Source: Acidobacteriota bacterium (lineage in GTDB: Bacteria > Acidobacteriota > Terriglobia > Bryobacterales > Bryobacteraceae). Taken from it: 64,000 bases of DNA. The stretch lies in the NCBI GenBank assembly GCA_018268935.1, contig JAFDVS010000031.1, forward strand, positions 18,362 through 82,361, in the 5' to 3' direction. Below the pieces are notes generated by a model. It had not been told where the DNA came from and searched no databases. It worked only from the letters and a program-made list of their open reading frames with translations. The number at the start of each line of letters is the position of its first letter. Position 1 is the first letter of the stretch. A program made the position numbers and the translations under genes. Below are positions 26,327 through 35,221 of the stretch, piece after piece.

Positions 26327-28839
26327 TGCACCTCAAACACAGCGGACTTCTTCTGCCCCGACAGCAGATCGTGCACTCGTATCTCCCACCGCCCCGCCGC
26401 ATCGCTCACCGCCAGCGGTAACGCCTGCCGCGCCGCGCCACCCGGAGCCAGCAAGTTTCCCGAATACTGCGCCGCCACCTTTCCCGAAGGCTCGACAAAC
26501 TCCACATGAAACAGATGCCGCGCCGCCGGAGTCGCCGCCGCGAACCGTAATCCGAACTCCGCCGTCGCTCCCCGCGCAACTTTCGCCGGAGCACTCAGCA
26601 CTAACTCCGGAAACGCCACCGGCGACACGGTGAAGATCGACGGCTCATATCCATCTACCGTCACTTTCACTTCCGCCAACTGGCCCAATGCCTTCGCCCC
26701 GCGAATATCGTAGACCGCGTTCAACCCGCCCCACCGCAGCGTCACATTCTTCGCTTTCGCAAACCGCTCGTTCGACTTGAACTCCGGCGGCCCCAGTTCA
26801 TCAATCCGCAATTCCGGATTGCTGTGCAGTGCGACGATACTCACTCCACCATTGCGGAACGTATGCGTCTCCAACCCAACCACGGGCGTCACCGCAAACC
26901 GCGGCGCCACACCTTTCAGCAACTCCCCCATCATCCGGTGCGCAGCGCCTTCCTTCGCAATCACGCGATCCTGATGGTAGTTCAACAACGACGAAGCAAG
27001 CAGTACAGCCTTGCCCTTGCCGTACGTACCCGCTGCAAACACATCCGCCAATTGCCCCTTCGCCAGCCGCTTGCACCGTTCACTAAACAACCCCGGCTCG
27101 CCTTCCGCAATCAGCGTTCCGCCCTGTGCCACGAAGTTCCGCATCGCCTCAGCCTCACCCGCCGACAGCGCTGTCGACTTCGGCAGCAGCAACACCTTGT
27201 ACCCGCCGCGCAGCAACTCGCCCTGCTCCACCTGATCGTAGGAAACGAAGTTGTACTGCAACCCGTGGTCCTCTACTACCCGGCAGAACGATTCCCTCAG
27301 CCGCAGAAAATCGCTGTCCCGATACTCCGTGCTCGAATTCCGCGTCACCCATGTCTCCCCCTTCGGCCGCTGCGCCAGCATCCACTCAATGCGCATACTC
27401 GGCTGCGAATAATGGATCGCAATCGGATCAGCCACCCGCTGGCTGTTGATCAGCAGCGACGCCACACCAGCGCGCAGCTCACGATAGTACGCCTCCACTT
27501 CACGCCCGCGTTCTCCGATCGTAGTCCCCGAACTGATGAAGCCCTTCTTGTCATCCCAGATGATCATGCCGCGATTGCCGTGCAGCATCTCATACCAGAC
27601 GCGATGCTTCTCCCAAAGCCCGGTGGCGAACGACGTGGTCAACACCGCCATATTCGGATTCAAAGAGCGAATAATCTCGATATTGTTCCCGATGTCGTAA
27701 GGCTCAATCGCGTTCAAAGCCTTCGTGAGGCGCGAGTAATCATATCCGCCCCAACCCGGCATCTGCCCGCCGCCGATGCCCACATAAGCAAACGGGTCCA
27801 CCGATTGAATCGCCTCCCGCCCCATGCGCAGGGCGTTCTCAAAGCTCACATCCATCCACTCCTTGAAATCGCTCCACGCAGTGAAGTTCTCCCCTTGCTT
27901 CTTCATCGCCTCATCCGTGGTCGGAGGCAGCACCAGATCCCAAGCCGTGAACTGCGAATCCCACTCCGCATTCAATCTCTGCAAGCTGCCATAGCGCTCG
28001 CGCAGCCACCGCCGCATCGGCACAATCGACTCATCGGAAAAATCGAAATCCCAAAACGCCGCCAGGTTCGCGATCCCCGATTCATCGCCCAGGCTATAGA
28101 AGAACGGCCGGTACGGCGAGTAGTACTTCGTGTTGTCCACCAGCCTGTCGCGCACCCGCGCCAGCCACACCGGGTCCTGCAAACTCGGCCGCCGCTTCAA
28201 CGGCTCCCTGTTCGTCCGGTCCTTCTTATATAGCTCACGGACCTCGTTGAACTTCCAGCTATTGGTGCGATCCGGAAAGTAGCGGTGATACTCCGCGTAA
28301 AAATCCGTGGCCATGTTCTCCGCATACCAGCGCAGATTGTTGTTCAACAGGAAACCCGGCAGTGACTTTGTCCGAGCCACCGATTGCCCCCCACTGATCC
28401 CCACACTCTTCAACGCCTCGGCCTGCTCCGGCGTGTGATTCTGCCACATGATGATCTGGTAATCCCACCATTCACGCCCCGGCGGAATCGCGATGAACTC
28501 CGTCTTTACGGTTTCATTCCGCACATCCTTCTGCCCCCGCCGGTTCACGCCTTCAAAGCGCAACTCCGCGGTCAGTTCATTCTTCATCGCCACCGCGCGC
28601 CGCACGTCAATCGAAAACCCGATTTCGTTTTCGTCGTTCAGCTCAACCGCCAAACGCCGGTCGTCAACCACGCGCCCATAGGAATCCGTCCAGCGCACAT
28701 GCAGTTCGCCCTTGCCGGTGGCCAGAGAATTCATCCGGTACACAGCGGTTACCGACCCGCTACGCTCCAGCGCCATCGAAGGCAACACAACATCGGCGCC
28801 CTGCGCCAGCAGCGCAGCAAAGAAGAGAATAAGTGGCAT
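26323..28839 (-). CDS. Exported GH42-like glycoside hydrolase
   Basis: This 838-residue protein has a signal peptide (MPLILFFAALLAQGAD) and an N-terminal beta domain. A TIM-barrel region has PFFYSLGDESGIANLAAFWDF-like segments and a Trp/Asp-rich motif (WRRWLRERYGSLQRLNAEWDS-like). A trimerisation-type domain follows (VLLLPKSTALSAGEAEAMRNFVAQGG), then C-terminal beta domains. This order is that of beta-galactosidases of family GH42, but the catalytic Glu pair is not secure and a divergent family is possible. ATG 28839 opens the signal peptide and lies 11 bp after the lactonase gene. Confidence 0.65.
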   Translation of the reverse strand: MPLILFFAALLAQGADVVLPSMALERSGSVTAVYRMNSLATGKGELHVRWTDSYGRVVDDRRLAVELNDENEIGFSIDVRRAVAMKNELTAELRFEGVNRRGQKDVRNETVKTEFIAIPPGREWWDYQIIMWQNHTPEQAEALKSVGISGGQSVARTKSLPGFLLNNNLRWYAENMATDFYAEYHRYFPDRTNSWKFNEVRELYKKDRTNREPLKRRPSLQDPVWLARVRDRLVDNTKYYSPYRPFFYSLGDESGIANLAAFWDFDFSDESIVPMRRWLRERYGSLQRLNAEWDSQFTAWDLVLPPTTDEAMKKQGENFTAWSDFKEWMDVSFENALRMGREAIQSVDPFAYVGIGGGQMPGWGGYDYSRLTKALNAIEPYDIGNNIEIIRSLNPNMAVLTTSFATGLWEKHRVWYEMLHGNRGMIIWDDKKGFISSGTTIGERGREVEAYYRELRAGVASLLINSQRVADPIAIHYSQPSMRIEWMLAQRPKGETWVTRNSSTEYRDSDFLRLRESFCRVVEDHGLQYNFVSYDQVEQGELLRGGYKVLLLPKSTALSAGEAEAMRNFVAQGGTLIAEGEPGLFSERCKRLAKGQLADVFAAGTYGKGKAVLLASSLLNYHQDRVIAKEGAAHRMMGELLKGVAPRFAVTPVVGLETHTFRNGGVSIVALHSNPELRIDELGPPEFKSNERFAKAKNVTLRWGGLNAVYDIRGAKALGQLAEVKVTVDGYEPSIFTVSPVAFPELVLSAPAKVARGATAEFGLRFAAATPAARHLFHVEFVEPSGKVAAQYSGNLLAPGGAARQALPLAVSDAAGRWEIRVHDLLSGQKKSAVFEVQ

Positions 28840-28850
28840 ACACCTAGAGT

Positions 28851-29675
28851 CTACAGTCGATATGCTTCCATCGCAGTGCCCTGCAGGATCCGCTGCTGCT
28901 CGCTTGTGCTCAGCGGTGCGAGCCATCCGCGCACCGTTGCCGCCCATCGCTCATACGACCCCGCTACTTCCAGCACCGGCCAGTCCGAGCCGAACATCAG
29001 CCGCCGGGGAGTGAATGTTTCCAGCGCTACATCGAAGTAAGGCTGCAGCCCATCCGCGCTCCAGGCGCCCCAATCGGCTTCCGTCGCCATGCCCGACACC
29101 TTGCAGTACACATTCGGCCGCCGCGCCAATTCGCGCAAGTTCTCGCGCCACGGCGATACCGCGCCCTCCCGAATCCTCGGCTTGGCAATATGATCGAGCA
29201 CGAACACCTGCCGCGGATGCGCATCCACAAACTCGATGGCTACCGGCAGGTGGCGCTCATAGATGAGAACGTCGTAAACCAAGCCTGAAGGCAGCAACTC
29301 CCGAATGCCCTCGTTGAACGCTGCACCCAGCAGAAAGCGATCATCCGGCTCATCCTGCACCACGTGCCGAAAGCCCTTCAGCTTGGGCTCAGCGGCGAAG
29401 CGCTCGATATGGCGCGCCACGCCCGCTTCCGCGAACGGCGCCCACCCCACCACCCCGAGCATGAAATCGTTCCTGCGCGCATGCGACAGCAGCCACTCCG
29501 TCTCTTCCAAAGTCTGCCGCGCCTGCACGGCCACTGCGCCCACAACCCCTGCCGCATCCATGTGCCGCTTCAGATCAGCGGGAAGAAAGTCCCGGCGCAG
29601 CACTCCCATCGTCTCCGAGATCCAGCCATACTCTTCCACCGAGTAGTTCCACAAATGATGATGCGCGTCGATCAT
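28851..29675 (-). CDS. Amidohydrolase-family lactonase (COG3618 type)
   Basis: This 274-residue amidohydrolase has DAHHHLWNY at residues 3-11 and HIAKPRI in the middle. Near the end it has the metal-site Asp in FGSDWPVLEV. It resembles L-fuconolactonase and rhamnonolactonase, which open sugar-acid lactones in the cytoplasm. Its ATG overlaps the end of the RMD1-like gene by four bases and its stop lies 11 bp before the GH42-like gene. Confidence 0.82.
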   Translation of the reverse strand: MIDAHHHLWNYSVEEYGWISETMGVLRRDFLPADLKRHMDAAGVVGAVAVQARQTLEETEWLLSHARRNDFMLGVVGWAPFAEAGVARHIERFAAEPKLKGFRHVVQDEPDDRFLLGAAFNEGIRELLPSGLVYDVLIYERHLPVAIEFVDAHPRQVFVLDHIAKPRIREGAVSPWRENLRELARRPNVYCKVSGMATEADWGAWSADGLQPYFDVALETFTPRRLMFGSDWPVLEVAGSYERWAATVRGWLAPLSTSEQQRILQGTAMEAYRL

Positions 29676-30751
29676 GTCTTTCCTTTAAACAAATAGATCA
29701 GGTCGATGATGAGGATCACCACCACCAGGAACTCCAGCACGAAGGCGCGGGCGTGATGGAACTCCTCCATCAGAAAGCGGTAGAGCTCTCCGGCGGTCCG
29801 CACCTTCTCATCCACCAGCGCCCGGTAATCCGGCGCTCCAATGCGCGCCGCCGCTAGCTTGAACGCGCGCGCATAGAACATATCGCTGAGAAACTTGATG
29901 GCCGTGTCGGCGCGTTCGGAAAGCTCCATCACTTCCAGGCGGATCGCATTCAACCTCTGCGCCTCGCGGATCATGTGCCACCGCCGCAGCACACCGGGAC
30001 GCTGCTCCATCAACTGATACAGGTCCTTCAATACGCTCGACAGCACGTCGTCGTAGTGGCGAAACTCGAGCAGTTGCGTATTCGCGTATTCCAGCATCTG
30101 CCTCATCACCGCGGCACTCTCCGGCTGCGCATCGTAGACCACGGCCGCAGTCCATCCCACCACCATCAGGTCCGATGGCGAATACGAAATCGACGAAGCC
30201 AGCACCTCTTGCCGCTCACTCGCACTCAACGGCTGCGCCTCCCCGCGGATGATCTGCGCCAACTCCGGGCCATGCCGCTCCAACAGCTCAGAAGCGTCCA
30301 GCCCAGCCCGCAACTCCACGATGCAGTAATCCTCGCTCAGCCTCCGCGTGAAAGGCTTGTGCAGCGCGGCTTCCACGCGCTCCAACTGCCGGTTCATGTG
30401 CGCCTCGGCCAGGCTCTCCATCTCCGGCGCCGCAATCCAACGCCCGGCCAGCGCAATCAGCCCCGGCCAGTCCTGGTTCTCGAAAGGCGCTTCCAACTCG
30501 AGCACCACTACGCCGTAATCGAAGTAGCGTATGCGTGCCGGAAACAGTTCACCCGACGCCGTCCGCAACGCCGGTGCGGATTCCTCCAGCGGAGGATGCT
30601 CGAAGCGCACGTACGACGGCGCCTGATGGCCGAAGCCCGGCTCGCGTCCCGGCTTCTCAATCTGCAACACCCGGCGCAACTCGTCCAGCCGGATCTCTTC
30701 GGCGACATCAAATAAGTACAGAAGATGGAAGCTGCCGCTTAGCGACGCCAT
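29672..30751 (-). CDS. RMD1/YagE-like (DUF155) C-terminally anchored membrane protein
   Basis: This 359-residue protein has a helical C-terminal half (LNAIRLEVMELSERADTAIKFLSD) and a single C-terminal membrane helix (EFLVVVILIIDLIYLF, about 340-356). This is the layout of the RMD1/DUF155 family, whose yeast member acts in mitochondria and whose bacterial role is unknown. It overlaps the sialidase-like gene by 13 bp and the lactonase gene by four bp, so it is fixed within the operon although no link to sugar metabolism is obvious. Confidence 0.65.
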   Translation of the reverse strand: MASLSGSFHLLYLFDVAEEIRLDELRRVLQIEKPGREPGFGHQAPSYVRFEHPPLEESAPALRTASGELFPARIRYFDYGVVVLELEAPFENQDWPGLIALAGRWIAAPEMESLAEAHMNRQLERVEAALHKPFTRRLSEDYCIVELRAGLDASELLERHGPELAQIIRGEAQPLSASERQEVLASSISYSPSDLMVVGWTAAVVYDAQPESAAVMRQMLEYANTQLLEFRHYDDVLSSVLKDLYQLMEQRPGVLRRWHMIREAQRLNAIRLEVMELSERADTAIKFLSDMFYARAFKLAAARIGAPDYRALVDEKVRTAGELYRFLMEEFHHARAFVLEFLVVVILIIDLIYLFKGKT

Positions 30752-31785
30752 TCGAGGATTGCGCTTTCCTCGAACACGGCATGGTGAATCGTGCTGCGCC
30801 GGTCCGAAGTATAGATCACGTGGATCATGCCGTCGCTCGTTTGCATCGCCACCGGATAAGCGAAGTCATTCCGGCCCTCGGCCAGGTTGCGGCGATGCGG
30901 GTACGTCTTGTCTGCGTCTGTAGAGATCGCAACACGCAGCGGAGTGCGGCTCGACATGCTGTCGTTGTAGACCAGCAACAGATGCCCGTTCTTCAACCGA
31001 ATGAAGTCGACCGCGGCATTCGGATTGGGGAACTCCGTGTCTTTCCCTTCGGTCCAGGTCACGCCGCCATCGCGCGATTCCGCGCGCACGATGTAACCAT
31101 CCTTCACCGGCCCATAGCCGCCTCCACGGCGGCAGTAAGCAATCAGATGCCCCGGCGCAATCTCCACCGGCGCGGGTTGTATATTCCCCTTCGCCGACTT
31201 GATGCTGCCCAGCCGCTTCCACTCGCGCGTCTTCGGGTTGTAGCGCAGGAACGTCGATACACTATCCGGCCCCACCATCTCGCGGTCCTCGCCAGTCTCC
31301 AAATATACCGGGAGCAGGTACTCGCCGGAGGCCAATAAAATCGGCCTTCCGCGCACCATCATCCCTTCCTCCAGCGCAATCAGCGAAGAGTCGGACCACG
31401 TATCGCCGTAGTCCGAAGAGACCTTCGCCGCAATGCGCGACTTCGACCATGTGTCGCCGAAGCGGATCACGTAGAACAGCCACAGCACACCATCCGGCGC
31501 CTGCCAGATCACACCATTGCCCGCTGAGCGAAACGGATCGTGGGCAATCACCACCGGATCAGACCAGCCCTCGCCGCGGCGCTTCCGCGAGCCATAGACA
31601 GCGGTGTCGTTGGCGTACTCGCCCTTGCCGCCGTAGTAGACCAGATACAGGTCGCCGTTCAGCAATTCGGTGATCGAAGCCGGATGCTTGTAAGGGCCGG
31701 TCCGCGTCTCCGGGCCGAAAACCTTTTCCGTGCGGATATCGGCCGCCGAGGCCGTCAGTGCCAGCAGAAGAGCAAGAATGCGCAT
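30739..31785 (-). CDS. Secreted sialidase-like BNR-repeat protein
   Basis: This 348-residue protein has a signal peptide (MRILALLLALTASAAD). Two clear Asp-box motifs (SSDYGDTWS and SRDGGVTWTEG) fit the six-bladed beta-propeller of exo-alpha-sialidase-like proteins. A ligand-binding Arg triad cannot be confirmed, and many acidobacterial members act on sugars other than sialic acid. It is the first of the coupled genes that continue through 24458. Confidence 0.75.
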   Translation of the reverse strand: MRILALLLALTASAADIRTEKVFGPETRTGPYKHPASITELLNGDLYLVYYGGKGEYANDTAVYGSRKRRGEGWSDPVVIAHDPFRSAGNGVIWQAPDGVLWLFYVIRFGDTWSKSRIAAKVSSDYGDTWSDSSLIALEEGMMVRGRPILLASGEYLLPVYLETGEDREMVGPDSVSTFLRYNPKTREWKRLGSIKSAKGNIQPAPVEIAPGHLIAYCRRGGGYGPVKDGYIVRAESRDGGVTWTEGKDTEFPNPNAAVDFIRLKNGHLLLVYNDSMSSRTPLRVAISTDADKTYPHRRNLAEGRNDFAYPVAMQTSDGMIHVIYTSDRRSTIHHAVFEESAILEWRR

Positions 31786-31805
31786 GATGAGGTGCTGCGC
31801 CTATT

Positions 31806-32249
31806 TTACCTGCGTGCCGACACGGCCCGTGCCGCGGCCTGCGCCATCTCATCGCAACGGTTGTTGTCGTCGTGATCGGCGTGGCCTTTGGTCCACTTCC
31901 ATTCGAGTTGATGCCGCGCCACCAGGTGATCCAGCTCTTCCCACAGTTCGCGGTTGAGAACCGGCTTGCGCTCTTTCGTCATCCAGCCATTGCGCTTCCA
32001 ACCAGCCACCCACTTGGTGATTCCGTTCTTCACGTATTGCGAGTCTGTGGTCAACGTCACTTCGCATGGCTGGCGCAGCGCCTCCAGGCCCTTGATGGCC
32101 GCGGTGAGTTCCATGCGGTTGTTGGTGGTGTGCGCCTCGCCGCCCGAGAGTTCCTTCAGGTGGCCGTTGTAGCGAAGGATACAGGCCCAGCCTCCGGGCC
32201 CAGGGTTCCCCAGGCAGGAACCGTCCGTGATCAGCTCTACTTTTTTCAT
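31806..32249 (-). CDS. rnhA: Ribonuclease HI
   Basis: This 147-residue protein is of normal length with all four catalytic acidic residues visible: Asp9 in TDGSC, a Glu in NRMELTAAI, an Asp in TDSQYVK and an Asp in RCDEMAQ. It cleaves RNA in RNA:DNA hybrids. Its start overlaps the dusB stop by four bases, so the two housekeeping genes are coupled. Confidence 0.95.
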   Translation of the reverse strand: MKKVELITDGSCLGNPGPGGWACILRYNGHLKELSGGEAHTTNNRMELTAAIKGLEALRQPCEVTLTTDSQYVKNGITKWVAGWKRNGWMTKERKPVLNRELWEELDHLVARHQLEWKWTKGHADHDDNNRCDEMAQAAARAVSARR

Positions 32250-33253
32250 GCCGCCGCAGTGTCGAGTTCCGCTTCAAAGAAGCGGTCCACGCGCTCAATG
32301 ATCTCTTCCGGTTTGTGCGCCGGATAGATGGCCGCGCGCAGCTTTGAGCCGTTGCGCACCCCATGCGTGAAGTAGGATGCGAACTGCTTCATCTTGCCTA
32401 CGGCATCGGGCGCTGCCTTCTCATGAAGCATCGAATAGTAGGTTCGCATCATGTTGTAGCGATCGTGCTCGGCCGGTTTCCAATACGTGCCGGTCGCCAT
32501 ATACTCGGCGATCTGGCGAAAGATCCACGGATTCGACGATGCCGTGCGGCCGATCATCACCGCGTCGCAGTTGGTTTCCTTCACCATGCGCACGGCGTCT
32601 TCCGGAGAAAGGATGTCGCCGTTGCCGATTACGGGAAGGCGGACATGCGCCTTCAACTCCGCGATGCGCGTCCAATCGGAAACTCCGGAATAGCCTTGCT
32701 CACGAGTGCGCGGATGCAGCGCGATGGCCTGCAAACCGCAGTCTTCGGCAATACGCCCCATCTGCAAATACACCAACTCGCGATCGTTCCACCCTGCGCG
32801 GAACTTCATCGTCAATGGAATGCGGATCGCCGCGCGCACGTGACGCAGCAGCGTCTCCACCAAAGGCAGGTCGCGCAGCAGGCCGGAGCCTCCATTGCAC
32901 TTCACCACCTTGTTCACCGGGCAGCCGAAGTTGATGTCCACGGCATCGAAGCCCAGGTCCTCACAGACACGCGCCGCCTCGGCCATCACCACCGGATCGG
33001 AGCCGAATAACTGCGCGCTCAACGGGTGCTCTTCCGGTTCGTAATAGAGATAGCGGAATGCCTTGGTCGGCTTCCGTGTCTTGCGCAGATTCACTACTCC
33101 GTGCGAAGAGGTGAACTCCGTCATCAATAGTCCGCAGCCGGTCTGATTGCGGATGAGGCGGCGAAAGACGGTATCCGTCACGCCAGCCATGGGCGCAAGC
33201 ACAGTGGCCGGGGCAATCGAAATCGGACCAATGGAAAAACGCGGCGGGACCAT
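32246..33253 (-). CDS. dusB: tRNA-dihydrouridine synthase (DusB type)
   Basis: This 335-residue FMN enzyme has the N-terminal [15 protein letters not shown], the catalytic Cys in [19 protein letters not shown], and [11 protein letters not shown] and [10 protein letters not shown] motifs of the Dus family. It reduces uridine to dihydrouridine in the tRNA D loop. It begins 17 bp after the alanyl-tRNA editing gene and overlaps rnhA, forming a small housekeeping operon. Confidence 0.93.
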   Translation of the reverse strand: MVPPRFSIGPISIAPATVLAPMAGVTDTVFRRLIRNQTGCGLLMTEFTSSHGVVNLRKTRKPTKAFRYLYYEPEEHPLSAQLFGSDPVVMAEAARVCEDLGFDAVDINFGCPVNKVVKCNGGSGLLRDLPLVETLLRHVRAAIRIPLTMKFRAGWNDRELVYLQMGRIAEDCGLQAIALHPRTREQGYSGVSDWTRIAELKAHVRLPVIGNGDILSPEDAVRMVKETNCDAVMIGRTASSNPWIFRQIAEYMATGTYWKPAEHDRYNMMRTYYSMLHEKAAPDAVGKMKQFASYFTHGVRNGSKLRAAIYPAHKPEEIIERVDRFFEAELDTAAA

Positions 33254-33270
33254 CTATACTTTTTAGTTTC

Positions 33271-34446
33271 TCAGCCCAGGCGGTCTTTCAGCAACTCCAG
33301 AAGCTGTGCCAGGGCTTCGGGTGCCGGTACGCTGCCCTGCGCCAGTTGCGGATTACCGCCTCCACGTCCGCCCGCGGCTTGCAGGCATTGCTTCAGTATG
33401 TCCCCCGCATTGCGCCCGCTATCCTTCGATGCAGCCAGTAAGACCGCGCGGCCTTGTTCCGCCACGGCGAGAAAGATTGCCTTCGATCCAGCGGTGAAGC
33501 TCTGCGCCAAGGTGCGTGTCTCATCGCTGATCGCGGCCACCGCTTCAGACCGCGTGTAGCGCCGGATCCCCGAAGCATCGGCCTGCGTCGATTCATACAA
33601 CTGCCGGCCCTGCAGCGAAGCGAGCTCAATCGCCAGCTTGCGATTGGCCTTCTCCGCCGTGGCGGCTTTGCCCTGCAGCGAGGCAACCAGTTCCGGAACC
33701 TCCTCCGGCGACGCCGATAACAACCGCGCCACTTCGGCCAGCCGTTCATAATCGCCGCGCGCCGCGCGCAATGCCCGGTGACCGCAGACAAACTCCAGCC
33801 GCACATTGCCCCGCACACGATCGAGCTTGCGCAGGAACACCGGCCCAATGGCCGCGGTGCTCGAAACATGCGTGCCACCGCAGGCGCTACGGTCCAGCCC
33901 ATCGATCGAGACAATGCGCAGAATCCCCGGGCGCTCCGATGGCTTGCGCAATCCTTGTGCCGTAGCCGCATCTTCGAACGCGACGCTCACCGCGCGGTTC
34001 TGCGAAACGACATCATTCACGCGGCGCTCGACATTGGCGATCTGTTCCGTGTTCAGCGTAGCCGTACCGATCTCGATATCGGAAACCTCCGCGCCCATAT
34101 GAAAGCTGAGGGTCGGGATGGCATACAGTTCTTCCAGCACTGCGGACAGCAGATGCTGCCCCGTGTGCTGCTGCATGTGATCGTGACGGCGAGTCCAAGC
34201 GACAGTGCCTTCCACCACAGACGCATTCAATGGCGCGGCCAGCACATGCGCCACGCGATCCTCTTCGTCGATCACGTCCACCACATCGATCCCGCCGAGC
34301 AGTCCGCGATCCGAGGGCTGCCCGCCCGAGGCCGGATAGAAAGCAGAGCGATCGAGATATACGCGGCAGCGGTCCGCGGAGGCGTCCACCACCTGAGCCG
34401 TGAATGCCGTCAGTTGTGCGTCGTGATAGTAGAGGCGATCAGTCAT
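33271..34446 (-). CDS. AlaX-like alanyl-tRNA editing protein with DHHA1-type tail
   Basis: This 391-residue protein has the AlaRS editing-domain zinc motifs HTGQH (His94, His98) and CGGTH (Cys189, His193). A coiled coil (about 230-275) and a C-terminal DHHA1-like domain rich in GGRGGGNPQLAQG follow. This is the long AlaX form that hydrolyses mischarged Ser-tRNA-Ala. ATG 34446 was chosen because the sequence before it does not resemble the family; ATG 34455 (MKGMTD) is an alternative. Only about 22-31 bp separate it from the divergent dioxygenase gene. Confidence 0.9.
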   Translation of the reverse strand: MTDRLYYHDAQLTAFTAQVVDASADRCRVYLDRSAFYPASGGQPSDRGLLGGIDVVDVIDEEDRVAHVLAAPLNASVVEGTVAWTRRHDHMQQHTGQHLLSAVLEELYAIPTLSFHMGAEVSDIEIGTATLNTEQIANVERRVNDVVSQNRAVSVAFEDAATAQGLRKPSERPGILRIVSIDGLDRSACGGTHVSSTAAIGPVFLRKLDRVRGNVRLEFVCGHRALRAARGDYERLAEVARLLSASPEEVPELVASLQGKAATAEKANRKLAIELASLQGRQLYESTQADASGIRRYTRSEAVAAISDETRTLAQSFTAGSKAIFLAVAEQGRAVLLAASKDSGRNAGDILKQCLQAAGGRGGGNPQLAQGSVPAPEALAQLLELLKDRLG

Positions 34447-34477
34447 TCCTTTCATTCTCGCGGTAAAATGAGGGCCA

Positions 34478-35221
34478 ATGCTGGCCGAAGCAAAACAACG
34501 ATTCGACAACGACGGATTTGCGATCATCCGGGGATACCTGACGGCAGAGGAAGTGGATCAGCTCAAAGCCGGCTTCGCCCGCTTCGTCGCCAACATTGCC
34601 CCCACCCTCGACAAGCGCGAAGTGATGTACGAAGACTACAGCGACTCTTCCACCATCAAGCAGTCCAACGCACTCGGCCTTGAGCCCGCGCTGGCAGCCT
34701 GGCAAGCGAAGGGCAAGGTCCACGATCTGGCCGCAGCAATGATCGGCCCGGTGTCTCCGCAACACGTCGAGTACTTCGATAAACCCGTGGGGCGCAATCA
34801 TGAGACCCCGCCGCATCAGGACGGTTACTACTTCTGCCTGCTTCCGAACGAAGCGTGCACGGTATGGATCCCGCTGGCCGGCGTCGAAGCCGACAACGGA
34901 GCACTCATCTACATCAAAGGCTCACACAAGCTCGGCGTACGCGAGCACGATGCATCCAATCTGCTCGGCTTCTCGCAGGGCTTGATCGAAGATCCACGGA
35001 GCCTCGGCGAAGCCGTCGTGTGTACCGTCGAACCCGGCGATGTGCTGGTGCATCACTCGCTCACCGTGCACTATGCCGGCGCCAACCGCAGCCAGCGCCG
35101 CAGGCCGGTGATCGCCTACACGTACTTCTCGGCCTCCGCCGTGAAGGACAAGGAAGCACAAGCGCGGTATGAAGCCGCATTACTACGGCAACACACCGCG
35201 AAGGGTTTGGTGACGGCTTAA
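34478..35221 (+). CDS. Phytanoyl-CoA dioxygenase (PhyH) family protein
   Basis: This 247-residue 2-oxoglutarate/Fe(II) oxygenase has GFAIIRGYLTAEEVD at the N terminus and an HxD iron site in PPHQDGYYF. A distal His and Arg lie in DVLVHHSLTVHYAGANRSQRRRP. The substrate is unknown; the family includes ectoine and quorum-signal hydroxylases. Its stop codon overlaps the stop of the convergent secreted-protein gene (TTAA shared on both strands), so there is no room for a terminator. Confidence 0.87.
   Translation: MLAEAKQRFDNDGFAIIRGYLTAEEVDQLKAGFARFVANIAPTLDKREVMYEDYSDSSTIKQSNALGLEPALAAWQAKGKVHDLAAAMIGPVSPQHVEYFDKPVGRNHETPPHQDGYYFCLLPNEACTVWIPLAGVEADNGALIYIKGSHKLGVREHDASNLLGFSQGLIEDPRSLGEAVVCTVEPGDVLVHHSLTVHYAGANRSQRRRPVIAYTYFSASAVKDKEAQARYEAALLRQHTAKGLVTA

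Noticed and set aside
26824..28233. 469-residue plus-strand frame opposite the GH42-like gene
   Set aside because: Same shadow character (Arg/His/Gln-rich, no signal peptide or motif), antisense to a well-supported gene.
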